DNA of 8,090 nucleotides from positions 1 to 8,090 of the forward strand of contig JAAUPU010000098.1 in assembly GCA_012032975.1 (NCBI GenBank), written 5' to 3'. The stretch comes from Caldilineaceae bacterium. Lineage in GTDB: Bacteria > Chloroflexota > Anaerolineae > Caldilineales > Caldilineaceae. The stretch's first letter is position 1, and the number at the start of each line of letters is the position of its first letter. Of the stretch, positions 1 through 6,499 are shown piece after piece. The notes below the pieces were generated by a model. It worked only from the letters and a program-made list of their open reading frames with translations. It searched no databases and was not told the origin of the DNA. A program made the position numbers and the translations under genes.

Positions 1-410
1 GTCGTTGTCGATGGTCTTGGGCAAGGTGATCACATTCAGTCCATGTGAGCGAGCCACAACGCGTTCTTTTGCGTACCGCCCCCGCCCAGGCAGATCAGCG
101 CCTCCAGGTGATGGCGGCTGTAATTCTCGACGATCACATCGGTCATGTCGAGCACTTTGTTGCCGATGGGCATTTTGTGGGGTTTGTCGCGGCTGGTGCC
201 CAGGATGGTCCCGCCGAGCGTGAGGAGGCCGGACAACCGAGAGCGATCCAGCGGGACGGTGCGATTTTCCATCATGCCGCGAAAGCCATCGCGAAAGCCC
301 ATGACATGCATGTCGTAATGTCCACCGGCAGCCTTGCCGATCGCGCGGATGGCCGCGTTCAGGCCAGGGCTATCTCCCCCTGCGGTCAACACACCGATCT
401 GTTTCGCCAT
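1..410 (-). CDS. pfkA: 6-phosphofructokinase, N-terminal part, frameshifted and cut by window edge
   Basis: Phosphofructokinase phosphorylates fructose 6-phosphate to fructose 1,6-bisphosphate, the committed cytoplasmic step of glycolysis. The start is ATG at 408-410 ([16 protein letters not shown]), with GAGGA about 5 nt upstream. Visible family motifs are the phosphate-binding loop GGDSPGLN (residues 11-18), GGTILGTSR (66-74) and GGGGTQKN (109-116). In the E. coli enzyme the last region is GGDGS; a Gly at the equivalent of position 104 is the ATP-type rather than PPi-type residue, so ATP use is inferred, but the preceding Asp is also Gly here. This reading frame stops at 36-38 (TGA) after LAHMD. 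From position 42 down to 1 another frame reads [14 protein letters not shown], the conserved continuation holding the catalytic TIDND motif. One base therefore appears to be missing between 42 and 47. The rest of the gene (about two thirds of a usual 320-360 aa enzyme) lies outside the window. Family assignment is near certain; whether the gene is intact in the organism is not. Confidence 0.93.
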
Positions 411-478
411 TGTTCCTCGTCTCCGTTGAATCGTTACCGCTGGGTTTTCCGTCGAACGCGCCAGCCGGGCAGGGCATC

Positions 479-507
479 ACTATACCGATGAAGTGGCCCC
501 AATGCAA
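479..507 (-). promoter_or_regulatory. putative sigma-70 promoter of pfkA
   Basis: On the minus strand TTGCAT (502-507) is followed after exactly 17 nt by TATAGT (479-484). The -10 box matches the consensus at five of six bases and the -35 at three of six. Transcription would begin near 472, giving a leader of about 60 nt before the pfkA ATG. The -35 box overlaps the T-rich end of the terminator of the preceding gene, so pfkA probably forms its own transcription unit. No operator is evident. Confidence 0.5.
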
Positions 508-538
508 AAGCCCCGTGGGGCAGCAGTGCCCACGGGGC
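506..538 (-). terminator. intrinsic terminator of the flavoprotein transcription unit
   Basis: A perfect 10-bp inverted repeat, GCCCCGTGGG at 510-519 and CCCACGGGGC at 529-538, encloses a 9-nt loop. On the minus strand the stem is followed directly by TTTT (506-509). It begins 26 nt beyond the stop codon of the thioredoxin-reductase-like gene. The stem is very GC-rich and the U tract short, but orientation and position fit a Rho-independent terminator that ends the pckA-receiver-flavoprotein unit. Confidence 0.85.
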
Positions 539-564
539 GGTAGGGGTGATCCGCTGCATCGCTC

Positions 565-1479
565 CTACGGGTGGGTGGACAGATATTCCCACGCGCTGAG
601 CGCTGCCTTTGCGCCCTCGCCGATGGCAACCGGCACCTGCTCGGCATGGACGCTGGTGACGTCGCCAGCGGCAAAGAGACCGGGCACGCTTGTCTCGCAG
701 CGGTGGTTGACGATCACATGGCCATCGCGGTCCAGGTCGACCAGGTCGCGCACCATTTCGTTGCTCGGAACAAGGGCAAACTGGATGAAGACGCCCTCCA
801 CAGGAATCTGCCGGATTTCGCCGTTGACGCCGACCAGGCTGATGCCAGTGACAAAATCATCGCCCAATATCTGCTGCACTTCCCAGTTCTGAAACGTCAC
901 GACGTTCGAATGCTTGGCAACCTGCTCGGCTATCGGCAATTCGGCCATCCTCTGCGGATGCGCGGCGACCAGATAGACTCGCTTGGCGATCGGCGCCAGT
1001 TCCAAGGTCGCGAGCAGGGCGCGCTCACCGCCGCCGACCACGGCCACATCGCGGCCCGCAAAGAGGGGCGCATGGCTGATGGCGGAAAAGCTGAGACCTC
1101 GCCCCCAATACTCTTTCTCGCCAGCGATGTAAAGACGGCGCGCGCTGGCGCCGGTGGTCAGGATAACCGCCCTCGCTTCGATGCGCTTTCCGCCGCCCAT
1201 CATAACCTCGAAGCCATCCTCGCGCCGCTCTATTTTGACGGCTTCCAGCGCAAAGTGATCGTCCAGCTTTGCCTTGATCACCTTTTCGAAGCGATGAACC
1301 AGATTGGCGCCCCAGACCGTGTCGATTGGCTTCATGCCGCGCAGCGCAAAGGAATAGTTGACCTTGCCGCCCAAGCTGGGTGTGACCATGGCGACTCGCA
1401 ACCGGGCGTGCTGGGCATAGCGCGCTGCGACCAGCCCAGCCGGTCCACCGCCAACGATTGCAACGTCATACTTGGCCAT
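565..1479 (-). CDS. thioredoxin-reductase-like FAD flavoprotein lacking the CxxC pair
   Basis: This is a predicted cytoplasmic FAD-dependent pyridine-nucleotide oxidoreductase of the TrxB fold, 304 aa from the ATG at 1477-1479. A TTG at 1486-1488 in the same frame would add three residues. I prefer ATG because AAGAAAG lies 11 nt before it but only 2 nt before the TTG. The N-terminal FAD motif is GGGPAG (residues 10-15), the second dinucleotide motif is GGGERA (149-154), and the C-terminal FAD motif TSVPGLFAAGDV is at 263-274. The length is normal for TrxB. In TrxB the stretch before the second dinucleotide motif reads about CATCDG; here it is SAISHAP (132-138), so both redox cysteines are replaced. 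The NADPH-phosphate HRRxxxR motif is also absent, with VAAHPQRM in its place. The only cysteine is C261. A thiol-disulfide reductase role is therefore unlikely; a ferredoxin/flavodoxin reductase-like or other electron-transfer role is possible but unproven. It is the last gene of the probable pckA operon, about 47 nt after the receiver gene. Confidence 0.88.
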   Translation of the reverse strand: MAKYDVAIVGGGPAGLVAARYAQHARLRVAMVTPSLGGKVNYSFALRGMKPIDTVWGANLVHRFEKVIKAKLDDHFALEAVKIERREDGFEVMMGGGKRIEARAVILTTGASARRLYIAGEKEYWGRGLSFSAISHAPLFAGRDVAVVGGGERALLATLELAPIAKRVYLVAAHPQRMAELPIAEQVAKHSNVVTFQNWEVQQILGDDFVTGISLVGVNGEIRQIPVEGVFIQFALVPSNEMVRDLVDLDRDGHVIVNHRCETSVPGLFAAGDVTSVHAEQVPVAIGEGAKAALSAWEYLSTHP

Positions 1480-1526
1480 TGTCTTCAAAACTTTCTTGGT
1501 GGCTATTTGGCATCACACGCATCGGC

Positions 1527-1904
1527 TTAGGGCTGTCCACCTGTGCGCACCGCGTGCAGCGCCGCGAGCAGGCTTTCGGGCGGGTCCGCCTTGCTGACAA
1601 AACGGTCTGCGCCCGCGTCCAGTGCGACGGAACTCGCCTCTGGCCTGCCGCTCAGGACGACGACCAGGAGGTTGGGACAACAGGCACGCAAGGCGTTCAT
1701 CACCTGTCGACCAGAGCCGATGGACTTGATGCCGGGCAATTCCCAATCGAGCAGGAGCAGGTCTGCGTTGGCATTCGTGAGCCGCTCCAGAAGCGTTCGC
1801 GCCTCGGCAACCTCGCCGACGATTTCCACATCCGGTTCTTCTTCCAACAGAAGGCGCATCGCCGAGCGAAGCCATGCCTGATCGTCAGCAAGCAGCACAC
1901 GCAT
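1527..1904 (-). CDS. single-domain response regulator (receiver only)
   Basis: A 125-aa CheY-like receiver with all phosphorylation residues in place: acidic pair D7-D8, phospho-acceptor D53 (LLLLDWELPG), S85 in the Thr/Ser position and K105 (FVSKADP). The sequence style, VLLADDQAWLRSAMRLLL, resembles the receivers of NarL-family regulators, but no helix-turn-helix follows. Only about 47 nt separate its TAA stop (1527-1529) from the next gene, so there is no room for a lost output domain. The ATG at 1902-1904 has a strong ribosome binding site (AAAGGAGA, 5 nt spacer). It lies 57 nt after pckA with no terminator between, so cotranscription is likely. A receiver without an output domain usually acts by protein contact or as a phosphate sink or relay. 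Its kinase is unknown; the kinase elsewhere in this window is one candidate. Confidence 0.93.
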   Translation of the reverse strand: MRVLLADDQAWLRSAMRLLLEEEPDVEIVGEVAEARTLLERLTNANADLLLLDWELPGIKSIGSGRQVMNALRACCPNLLVVVLSGRPEASSVALDAGADRFVSKADPPESLLAALHAVRTGGQP

Positions 1905-1961
1905 TGCTGTCTCCTTTGCTCAAACGCAGTTGGCTGGTCAAAGGTTCATCGAAAACTGGAG

Positions 1962-3569
1962 TCAATTGGGCGCCATTTCCAGCGGTCCAGCAGCCAACAC
2001 CTCCGCAGAGACCTCGCGTGCAAAACGTGCGAAGTTTTCGGCAAACATGGCCGCCAGCTTGTGCGCCTGCGCATCGTAGGCCGCGCCATCTGCCCAGGTG
2101 GAGCGCGGGTCCAGCACCGTGGACGGCACGTTGGGACACTCGGTCGGCACGAACAGATTGAAGATGGGATCGAGACGGGTGGGCGCGCGGCGCAATGTGC
2201 CATCCAGCGCGGCGTGGATCATCGCGCGCGTATAGGCGATGCGCATCCGCTCTCCGACCCCATAGGGACCGCCGCTCCAGCCGGTGTTGACCAGCCAGAC
2301 ATCGACGTTGTGTTCGGCGATCTTCTTGCCGAGCAGATCCGCGTAGACCACCGGCGCATGGACCATAAATGGCTCGCCAAAGCATGCGCTAAAGGTAGCC
2401 TGCGGTTCGGTGACGCCCTTTTCAGTGCCAGCCACTTTGGCCGTGTATCCAGCCAGAAAATGATAACGCGCCTGGTCCGGCGTGAGTCTGGAGACTGGCG
2501 GGAGGACGCCAAAGGCATCGGCGGTCAGCATGATGATGTTGGTCGGGTGGCTGCCCACGCCGCTGCGGGTGGCATTCGCGATGTGGCTGATGGGATAGGC
2601 CGCGCGCGTGTTCTCGGTGAGGGAATCGTCGTCCAGGTCGACCCGGCCGTTGCTGGGGTTGAAGCCGACATTCTCCAGGATGGTGCCAAATCTGCGCGTG
2701 GCTTCGTAGATGTCTGGCTCTGCCGTGGGCGAAAGCTGGATCGTCTTGGCGTAACAACCGCCCTCCATGTTGAAGATGCCCACATCGCTCCAGCCATGCT
2801 CGTCGTCGCCGATCAGCGTGCGCATGGGGTCGGTGGAGAGGGTGGTCTTGCCCGTGCCTGACAGGCCAAAGAAGATGGCAGAATCGCCATTGGGTCCGTA
2901 GTTTGCAGAGCAGTGCATCGGCAACACGCCAGCCAGGGGCAGCAGATAGTTCATGACGCTGAAGATCGACTTCTTGATCTCGCCGGCATACTGGGTGCCG
3001 CCGATGATGACCAGCTTGCGGTCGAAGTGGACGACGATAAAAACTTCGGAGTGGGTGCCGTCAATTTCGGGGATCGCACGGAAGTTTGGCGCCTGGATCA
3101 CGGTGAAGTCGGGCACATGTTCGAGCAATTCTTCATCTGTGGCCTGGACAAACATGTTGCGGGCAAAGAGCGAATGCCAGGCGCTCTCGGTGATGATGCG
3201 CACCGGCATCCGATAGGTGGGGTCTTTGCCTGCAAAACAGTCCTGGACAAAGAGATCTCTGCCCTGCAAATAGGCCATCAACCGTCGGTACAATGCCTCG
3301 AAACGCTCGGATGTCATGGGTTGGTTGACCTTGCCCCACGCGATCTTGTCGCGATGGGCTGGCTCATCCACCACAAACCGATCTTTGGGCGAACGCCCTG
3401 TGTATTGCCCGGTACGCACAACCAGCGGTCCCAGGTGGGCCAGATGTCCCTCTTGGCGCCGGATTGCCTGTTCATAGAGCTGGGGTGTGGACAAATTCCA
3501 GTAGACGACATCGCTGTTGCGGATGCCGTGATGCTCGATCCCGTATTCGCTATGGGGTCGCATGGACAT
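1962..3569 (-). CDS. pckA: phosphoenolpyruvate carboxykinase (ATP)
   Basis: This cytoplasmic enzyme converts oxaloacetate and ATP to phosphoenolpyruvate, CO2 and ADP, the first committed step of gluconeogenesis. The product is 535 aa, the usual length for the ATP-dependent family. Motifs in order are [13 protein letters not shown] (53-65, substrate binding), [12 protein letters not shown] (190-201), the P-loop GLSGTGKT (235-242) and the metal-binding LIGDDEHGW (252-260). Near the C-terminus are [14 protein letters not shown] and [12 protein letters not shown]. The P-loop sequence and the overall pattern identify the ATP rather than the GTP family. The frame is open further upstream, but I chose the ATG at 3567-3569 because AAGGAG (3576-3581) sits 6 nt before it; the ATG at 3573-3575 directly abuts that site. 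The frame is intact. A promoter and a perfect palindrome lie upstream, and the receiver and flavoprotein genes follow without a visible terminator. Confidence 0.97.
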   Translation of the reverse strand: MSMRPHSEYGIEHHGIRNSDVVYWNLSTPQLYEQAIRRQEGHLAHLGPLVVRTGQYTGRSPKDRFVVDEPAHRDKIAWGKVNQPMTSERFEALYRRLMAYLQGRDLFVQDCFAGKDPTYRMPVRIITESAWHSLFARNMFVQATDEELLEHVPDFTVIQAPNFRAIPEIDGTHSEVFIVVHFDRKLVIIGGTQYAGEIKKSIFSVMNYLLPLAGVLPMHCSANYGPNGDSAIFFGLSGTGKTTLSTDPMRTLIGDDEHGWSDVGIFNMEGGCYAKTIQLSPTAEPDIYEATRRFGTILENVGFNPSNGRVDLDDDSLTENTRAAYPISHIANATRSGVGSHPTNIIMLTADAFGVLPPVSRLTPDQARYHFLAGYTAKVAGTEKGVTEPQATFSACFGEPFMVHAPVVYADLLGKKIAEHNVDVWLVNTGWSGGPYGVGERMRIAYTRAMIHAALDGTLRRAPTRLDPIFNLFVPTECPNVPSTVLDPRSTWADGAAYDAQAHKLAAMFAENFARFAREVSAEVLAAGPLEMAPN

Positions 3570-3639
3570 GATCATCTCCTTGTCGTTGCAGTTGTCTGGA
3601 CACAGAAGCGAAGCCCGATTGGGCAACGTCAATGCACGA

Positions 3640-3656
3640 TGACACGTGCAGTGTCA
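3640..3656. promoter_or_regulatory. perfect palindrome TGACAC-N5-GTGTCA, candidate operator of pckA
   Basis: Six-base arms (3640-3645 and 3651-3656) flank a 5-nt centre, GTGCA. A second, overlapping dyad, TGCAC-N8-GTGCA, spans 3633-3650. The site falls at about +4 to +20 of the inferred pckA start point, where a bound repressor would block transcription. The size and symmetry suit a dimeric regulator, but I do not recognise the family. Part of the symmetry could be chance. Confidence 0.4.
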
Positions 3657-3666
3657 GGCAAGGTAT

Positions 3667-3696
3667 AGTGTAGTGATGGAGATGGAAGAAGTGCAA
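3667..3696 (-). promoter_or_regulatory. putative sigma-70 promoter of pckA
   Basis: On the minus strand TTGCAC (3691-3696) and TACACT (3667-3672) are separated by 18 nt. Each hexamer matches the consensus at about four of six positions. The start of transcription would fall near 3660, leaving a leader of about 90 nt before the pckA ATG. TATACC, 5 nt further on, is an alternative -10 but would need a 23-nt spacer from the same -35. The palindrome at 3640-3656 lies immediately downstream. Confidence 0.4.
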
Positions 3697-3772
3697 CGGT
3701 CACGAGACGAGAAAGATGACCGCACCATCGGGGAGTTTGGCACCTAGTCACCTGACCAGGTGGGAACTTGGT

Positions 3773-4918
3773 TCACGGAGATGGCAGCCAATAGTTGACC
3801 AGTGCCCCGCGCGCATCCTCACGCGCCTGGAACAGCCTGTCACCGGCGAAGATGATCGTGTGGCCGTGGCTGGTCAAGCCCCACAGAACGCCGCGGAAAA
3901 AGACGTGGATGCCCACCACCGCGCTGTTCTTCTGCATGTAGCGCCCAAGCGTATATTTCAGACGCGCCTCGCCTTCGCTGATCTGGCCGATATCGGCGCG
4001 ATCGACGCCAGACGGCTCCGGTCCCGGATCATAGCCGCGCCATGGCTCGTCCCAGCCAATTGTGGAGACAAAGTTGTTGGGCACGGCGATGATCCGCGCA
4101 CGATGGGCCGCGAGGCCGGCGTAGAGCGCAGGATACCAGGAGTCGGCGCAGACAAGGACGGCCAACTCGCCGGCGGGCGTGTCGAATGAAGGCAGCTGTT
4201 CGACAGCACCCCCGCTGGCAAATGCGGCCTCATCGCCGGTCAGGTACACTTTGCGTACGACATTTGGGTCGATGCTGCCGTCGGGATGAAAAACCAGCGA
4301 GACGTTCTGCAGCGCGCCCTTTCCTGGGGTCAGGACGCCATCGACCACCGTTGGCTCTGGCAGATAGAGCGAACCCCCAACGATGGTGACGCTGTATGCG
4401 CGCGCCAGCCGGGCGAAAGTCTCCTGGTAGATGGTAGCCATTGTCTTGGCCTTCATGCGAAAAAGAGTGTCGCTGGTCTTGTCCTGGCCGCGAGCCGTTG
4501 GCAACGTGGCGATGAAGCGGGGAAGATTGCTTGCAACCATCAGACGCATGGCTTCGTCGAGGCTACCCTTGGGATAAATCTCCGTCTTTTCCCCCGCAAC
4601 CACCAGCCACGCACCGATCTGCTCTGGCAGAATCACCACCGTGTCCGACCGCAACCACCCCAAAGAGCGTGCGCCGGCAAAATATCCATCGAGTTTGGCG
4701 TGGAAACTTTCTGCAGAAGCGTAGTCGGTTGTCTGCATATAGGGCTGGATCGCAACCAGGTTGCCCAAACCAGCATCGACGCCAAAGCTGCGAAGATCAT
4801 CCAGAAACAGATCTGGTTTGGCGTACGGCACGCGCCGCCCCAGCCGGCTCCAGATCCAATAGATGGCGATGGCCGCCGTCAGCACGACCGCGATCACGCG
4901 CCTGAATTTCTGTTTCAT
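3773..4918 (-). CDS. membrane-anchored carbon-nitrogen hydrolase (nitrilase superfamily)
   Basis: A 381-aa protein of the nitrilase superfamily, enzymes that hydrolyse or transfer amide, nitrile or carbamoyl C-N bonds by a Glu-Lys-Cys triad. The triad appears in the family's order and contexts: E99 (VVILPEQIG), K223 (VRKVYLTGDE) and C257 (LAVLVCADSWYP), followed by the typical AVPNN (278-282). After the basic start MKQKFRR, residues 8-25 form one hydrophobic segment with no clear signal-peptidase site, so it is probably a signal anchor. The side of the membrane is uncertain, as both flanks carry positive charges. The family is typically about 260-350 aa; the extra length here is the N-terminal anchor and a charged insert around 288-320. 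The ATG at 4916-4918 is preferred because GGGAG lies 4 nt upstream; the frame is open to a start at 4984, but those residues overlap the leader hairpin. The substrate is unknown. Distant similarity to the hydrolase domain of apolipoprotein N-acyltransferase is possible, but the multi-pass membrane part is absent. Confidence 0.87.
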   Translation of the reverse strand: MKQKFRRVIAVVLTAAIAIYWIWSRLGRRVPYAKPDLFLDDLRSFGVDAGLGNLVAIQPYMQTTDYASAESFHAKLDGYFAGARSLGWLRSDTVVILPEQIGAWLVVAGEKTEIYPKGSLDEAMRLMVASNLPRFIATLPTARGQDKTSDTLFRMKAKTMATIYQETFARLARAYSVTIVGGSLYLPEPTVVDGVLTPGKGALQNVSLVFHPDGSIDPNVVRKVYLTGDEAAFASGGAVEQLPSFDTPAGELAVLVCADSWYPALYAGLAAHRARIIAVPNNFVSTIGWDEPWRGYDPGPEPSGVDRADIGQISEGEARLKYTLGRYMQKNSAVVGIHVFFRGVLWGLTSHGHTIIFAGDRLFQAREDARGALVNYWLPSP

Positions 4919-4935
4919 TGCGCTCCCGCTGGAAA

Positions 4936-4960
4936 GGTGGGATGAGGAATCATTCCCACC
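4936..4960 (-). promoter_or_regulatory. leader hairpin before the nitrilase-like gene
   Basis: GGTGGGATGA (4936-4945) pairs with TCATTCCCACC (4950-4960), leaving one bulged base and a 4-nt loop. On the minus-strand RNA the loop is UUCC and the stem is followed by UUUCC. The stem ends 17 nt before the ATG and 8 nt before the GGGAG site. It could be an RNA attenuator, a stability element, a weak second terminator or a DNA operator; the sequence does not decide. Confidence 0.4.
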
Positions 4961-4984
4961 ATGAATTGGGCGTGCGCCGCGCAC

Positions 4985-5016
4985 AAAAAAGGGCGACCCA
5001 GATACTCGGTCGCCCT
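4985..5016 (-). terminator. strong intrinsic terminator after the CBS-ACT gene
   Basis: A perfect 9-bp inverted repeat, AGGGCGACC (4990-4998) and GGTCGCCCT (5008-5016), has a 9-nt loop. On the minus strand it runs into TTTTTT (4985-4990). It begins 40 nt after the stop of the ACT reading frame, the right place to end the kinase-regulator-CBS/ACT unit. The nitrilase-like gene downstream must then have its own promoter within about 66 nt, and I see no convincing one. Confidence 0.93.
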
Positions 5017-5056
5017 GGCATTCGCGTTTTCAAAGCAGATGGCATGGGGGATGCGC

Positions 5057-5302
5057 CTATATCTCGCGGGCATCCACCACATGATCGCCGAGTGCTTCCA
5101 GCGCATCGACAAGCTGCTCTTTGCTGACATCTTTCACCTTGATCACCAGGCCGCGTTCGTGGGGGCGGCCCACGTCGAAGGAACCGACGCTGGTGATATT
5201 GCCGCCAAGTTCGAAGATTCTCTGGGCGAGTTTGGCCAATACGCCGCGCCGTTCGGGCACTTCCAGCGTGAGGCGCAGGCCGGCCCCTTCATCGCCCAAC
5301 AT
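5057..5302 (-). CDS. ACT domain, C-terminal part of the split AcuB-like protein
   Basis: This frame encodes an ACT domain, a small ligand-binding fold that often senses amino acids. The core reads [21 protein letters not shown], then [13 protein letters not shown] and a C-terminal helix ending [12 protein letters not shown]. An ATG at 5300-5302 opens the frame but has no ribosome binding site. The codons before it read FRAFTG, which joins smoothly onto the CBS protein's ...ITETDIF in the other frame. That makes it the C-terminal third of a CBS-CBS-ACT protein, as in AcuB of Bacillus subtilis, separated by a one-base shift. The alternative is a genuine separate polypeptide made by reinitiation, because ATG 5300-5302 overlaps the upstream frame's stop by 14 nt. 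I think a single protein is more likely. Confidence 0.8.
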   Translation of the reverse strand: MLGDEGAGLRLTLEVPERRGVLAKLAQRIFELGGNITSVGSFDVGRPHERGLVIKVKDVSKEQLVDALEALGDHVVDAREI

Positions 5303-5705
5303 GCCGGTAAAGGCGCGAAAAAATGTCGGTCTCGGTGATCACGCCAAGCACCGCACCGCGCTCATCGACTACCGGCAGACCGCCGATCTTGCGCGCCACC
5401 ATTATCCGGGCCGCCTCCTCGATGGGAAGGTCGGGCGCAACTGTCAACACTTTCTTGGTCATGATTTCGCCCACACGCAGCTTGGCCAGCAGATAATTCA
5501 TCTCCCACATGGTCAACGAGGTGGCCGGCGAAGGCGACGCATAGAGCAGATCGCGTTCCGAGATGATTCCGGCCAGCCGTCCCGTCTCATCGACCACCGG
5601 CAGCCGGCGGAAGCCATGCTCGCGCATCATCTTCAGCGCGTCTTGATAGGACGTACCGGCAGATGTGGTGACAGCGGGTGCGCTCATACAATCCTGGACA
5701 AACAT
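5289..5705 (-). CDS. tandem CBS-domain protein, N-terminal part of AcuB-like CBS-CBS-ACT protein
   Basis: The 138-aa frame holds two CBS motifs (about residues 6-58 and 78-130), a Bateman module that in other proteins binds AMP, ATP or related nucleotides. Core motifs are [22 protein letters not shown] and [22 protein letters not shown], joined by the linker [20 protein letters not shown]. The start is ATG 5703-5705; AGGAG lies 5 nt upstream and overlaps the TAG stop of the response regulator, so the genes are 8 nt apart and very likely cotranscribed. After ETDIF the frame reads SRLYRHVGR and stops at 5289-5291. Removing one base from the A6 run at 5318-5323 would instead give [16 protein letters not shown] and continue into the ACT domain, for a total of about 215 aa, the AcuB length. 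In B. subtilis AcuB belongs to the acetoin-utilisation locus; here no acuA or acuC is visible, so a general energy-sensing role is only inference. Confidence 0.88.
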   Translation of the reverse strand: MFVQDCMSAPAVTTSAGTSYQDALKMMREHGFRRLPVVDETGRLAGIISERDLLYASPSPATSLTMWEMNYLLAKLRVGEIMTKKVLTVAPDLPIEEAARIMVARKIGGLPVVDERGAVLGVITETDIFSRLYRHVGR

Positions 5706-5713
5706 CGCATCTC

Positions 5714-6361
5714 CTAATTGACCAGCTTCTGTTGCAGCGCCAACGCCACAGCCTCGGTGCGGCTGCTGACGTGCAGCTTGGAAAGGATATTGCTGACATG
5801 AAACTTAACCGTGGAACGGCTCACAACCAGGCGCTCTGCGATGTCGCTGTTGTTCAACCCCTCGACCATCAACACCAAGACCTCTCGCTCTCGCTCGGTC
5901 AGGTCATGGCCGATCTCCGGAATACCAGAGGTGCGGGCATTTTGGATCAACGCTTGGGCGGCTTCGGGCGCCAATGTGGGGCGACCGGCATGGGCGGCGC
6001 GAATGGCGTTGGCCAATTCGTCGGCAGAGATGTTTTTCAAGAGATAGCCAATCGCTCCCGCCTTCAGCACATCTTGCACCAGATCGTCTTCTTTGAAACT
6101 GGTAAGTGCGATGACCTGAACGTCGGGGCACTGGCTGCGGATCAGCCGGGTTGCGCTGGCGCCATCCATGCGCGGCATGACCAGGTCCATCAGGATCACA
6201 TCGGGCGCCGCGCGAACGCACATCCCGAGTGCTTCTTCGCCGTCAGCCGCCTCGCCGACCAGTTCCAGGTCGTCAAAGGCCAGCAGGAAGGCTGACAGCC
6301 CACTGCGCACAACGGCGTGGTCGTCCACCAACATCACCCGGATCGGGGTCGGATTACTCAC
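5714..6361 (-). CDS. NarL/LuxR-family DNA-binding response regulator
   Basis: A 215-aa two-domain transcription regulator. The receiver (about residues 7-122) has D13-D14, phospho-acceptor D59 (VILMDLVMP), T87 and K109 (GYLLKN). The LuxR-type helix-turn-helix occupies about 154-211, with [16 protein letters not shown] and the recognition region [17 protein letters not shown]. Phosphorylation by the HisKA_3-type kinase encoded just upstream should drive dimerisation and DNA binding, the usual pairing for this family. The start is taken as GTG at 6359-6361, which gives the standard [15 protein letters not shown] opening; the ribosome binding site is weak (GAGAG). A 138-nt gap separates it from the kinase stop, longer than usual within an operon, so an internal promoter is possible. 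The frame is intact. Confidence 0.95.
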   Translation of the reverse strand: MSNPTPIRVMLVDDHAVVRSGLSAFLLAFDDLELVGEAADGEEALGMCVRAAPDVILMDLVMPRMDGASATRLIRSQCPDVQVIALTSFKEDDLVQDVLKAGAIGYLLKNISADELANAIRAAHAGRPTLAPEAAQALIQNARTSGIPEIGHDLTEREREVLVLMVEGLNNSDIAERLVVSRSTVKFHVSNILSKLHVSSRTEAVALALQQKLVN

Positions 6362-6499
6362 GTTTGTCTACTCTCTTGGGTGGCGCGCCATTCTCTTCTT
6401 GCATACGGCCTATCACAAACAGTACTTTGAACGGCTTCACGCTCGGTTTTGGCTGGATTGAATCTGGGCTGGCAGCGATGTGCGCAGCAACGCCTGGCT

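Noticed and set aside
1513..1875. Second minus-strand frame overlapping the receiver gene
   Set aside because: It is an alternative frame of the same DNA without domain similarity, while the 1527-1904 frame has a complete receiver active site and a strong ribosome binding site.
1913..1943. TTGACC before the receiver gene as a promoter -35
   Set aside because: It matches the -35 consensus well, but no acceptable -10 hexamer lies 16-18 nt further on.
1458..2861. Long plus-strand open frame (467 codons) antisense to pckA and the receiver gene
   Set aside because: Low-complexity, Arg/Gly/Ala-rich translation with no recognisable domain, lying opposite two clearly identified genes; a typical GC-rich antisense shadow. 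The same applies to plus-strand frames at 571-1530, 2913-3668, 3716-4189, 4286-4945 and 5678-6295.
3749..3762. CACCTGACCAGGTG inverted repeat as a terminator of the nitrilase-like gene
   Set aside because: The stem is only 5-6 bp and no T-run follows on the minus strand. Its position after the stop codon is suitable, but the structure is too weak to call.
4919..4984. Promoter for the nitrilase-like gene
   Set aside because: The best pair, TTGTGC and CATGGT, matches the consensus at only three of six bases in each box.
5300..5323. Programmed ribosomal frameshifting in the CBS-ACT gene
   Set aside because: The required shift is +1, not the common -1 heptamer type, and no stimulatory stem or internal ribosome binding site is evident. 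With two other indels nearby, sequence error is simpler. Kept only as an alternative.
6362..6499. Internal promoter in the kinase-regulator gap
   Set aside because: TTGTGA with GAGAAT 17 nt downstream is possible, but both boxes are mediocre and nothing else supports them. The 8-bp GGCGCGCC palindrome at 6382-6389 is too short to interpret.
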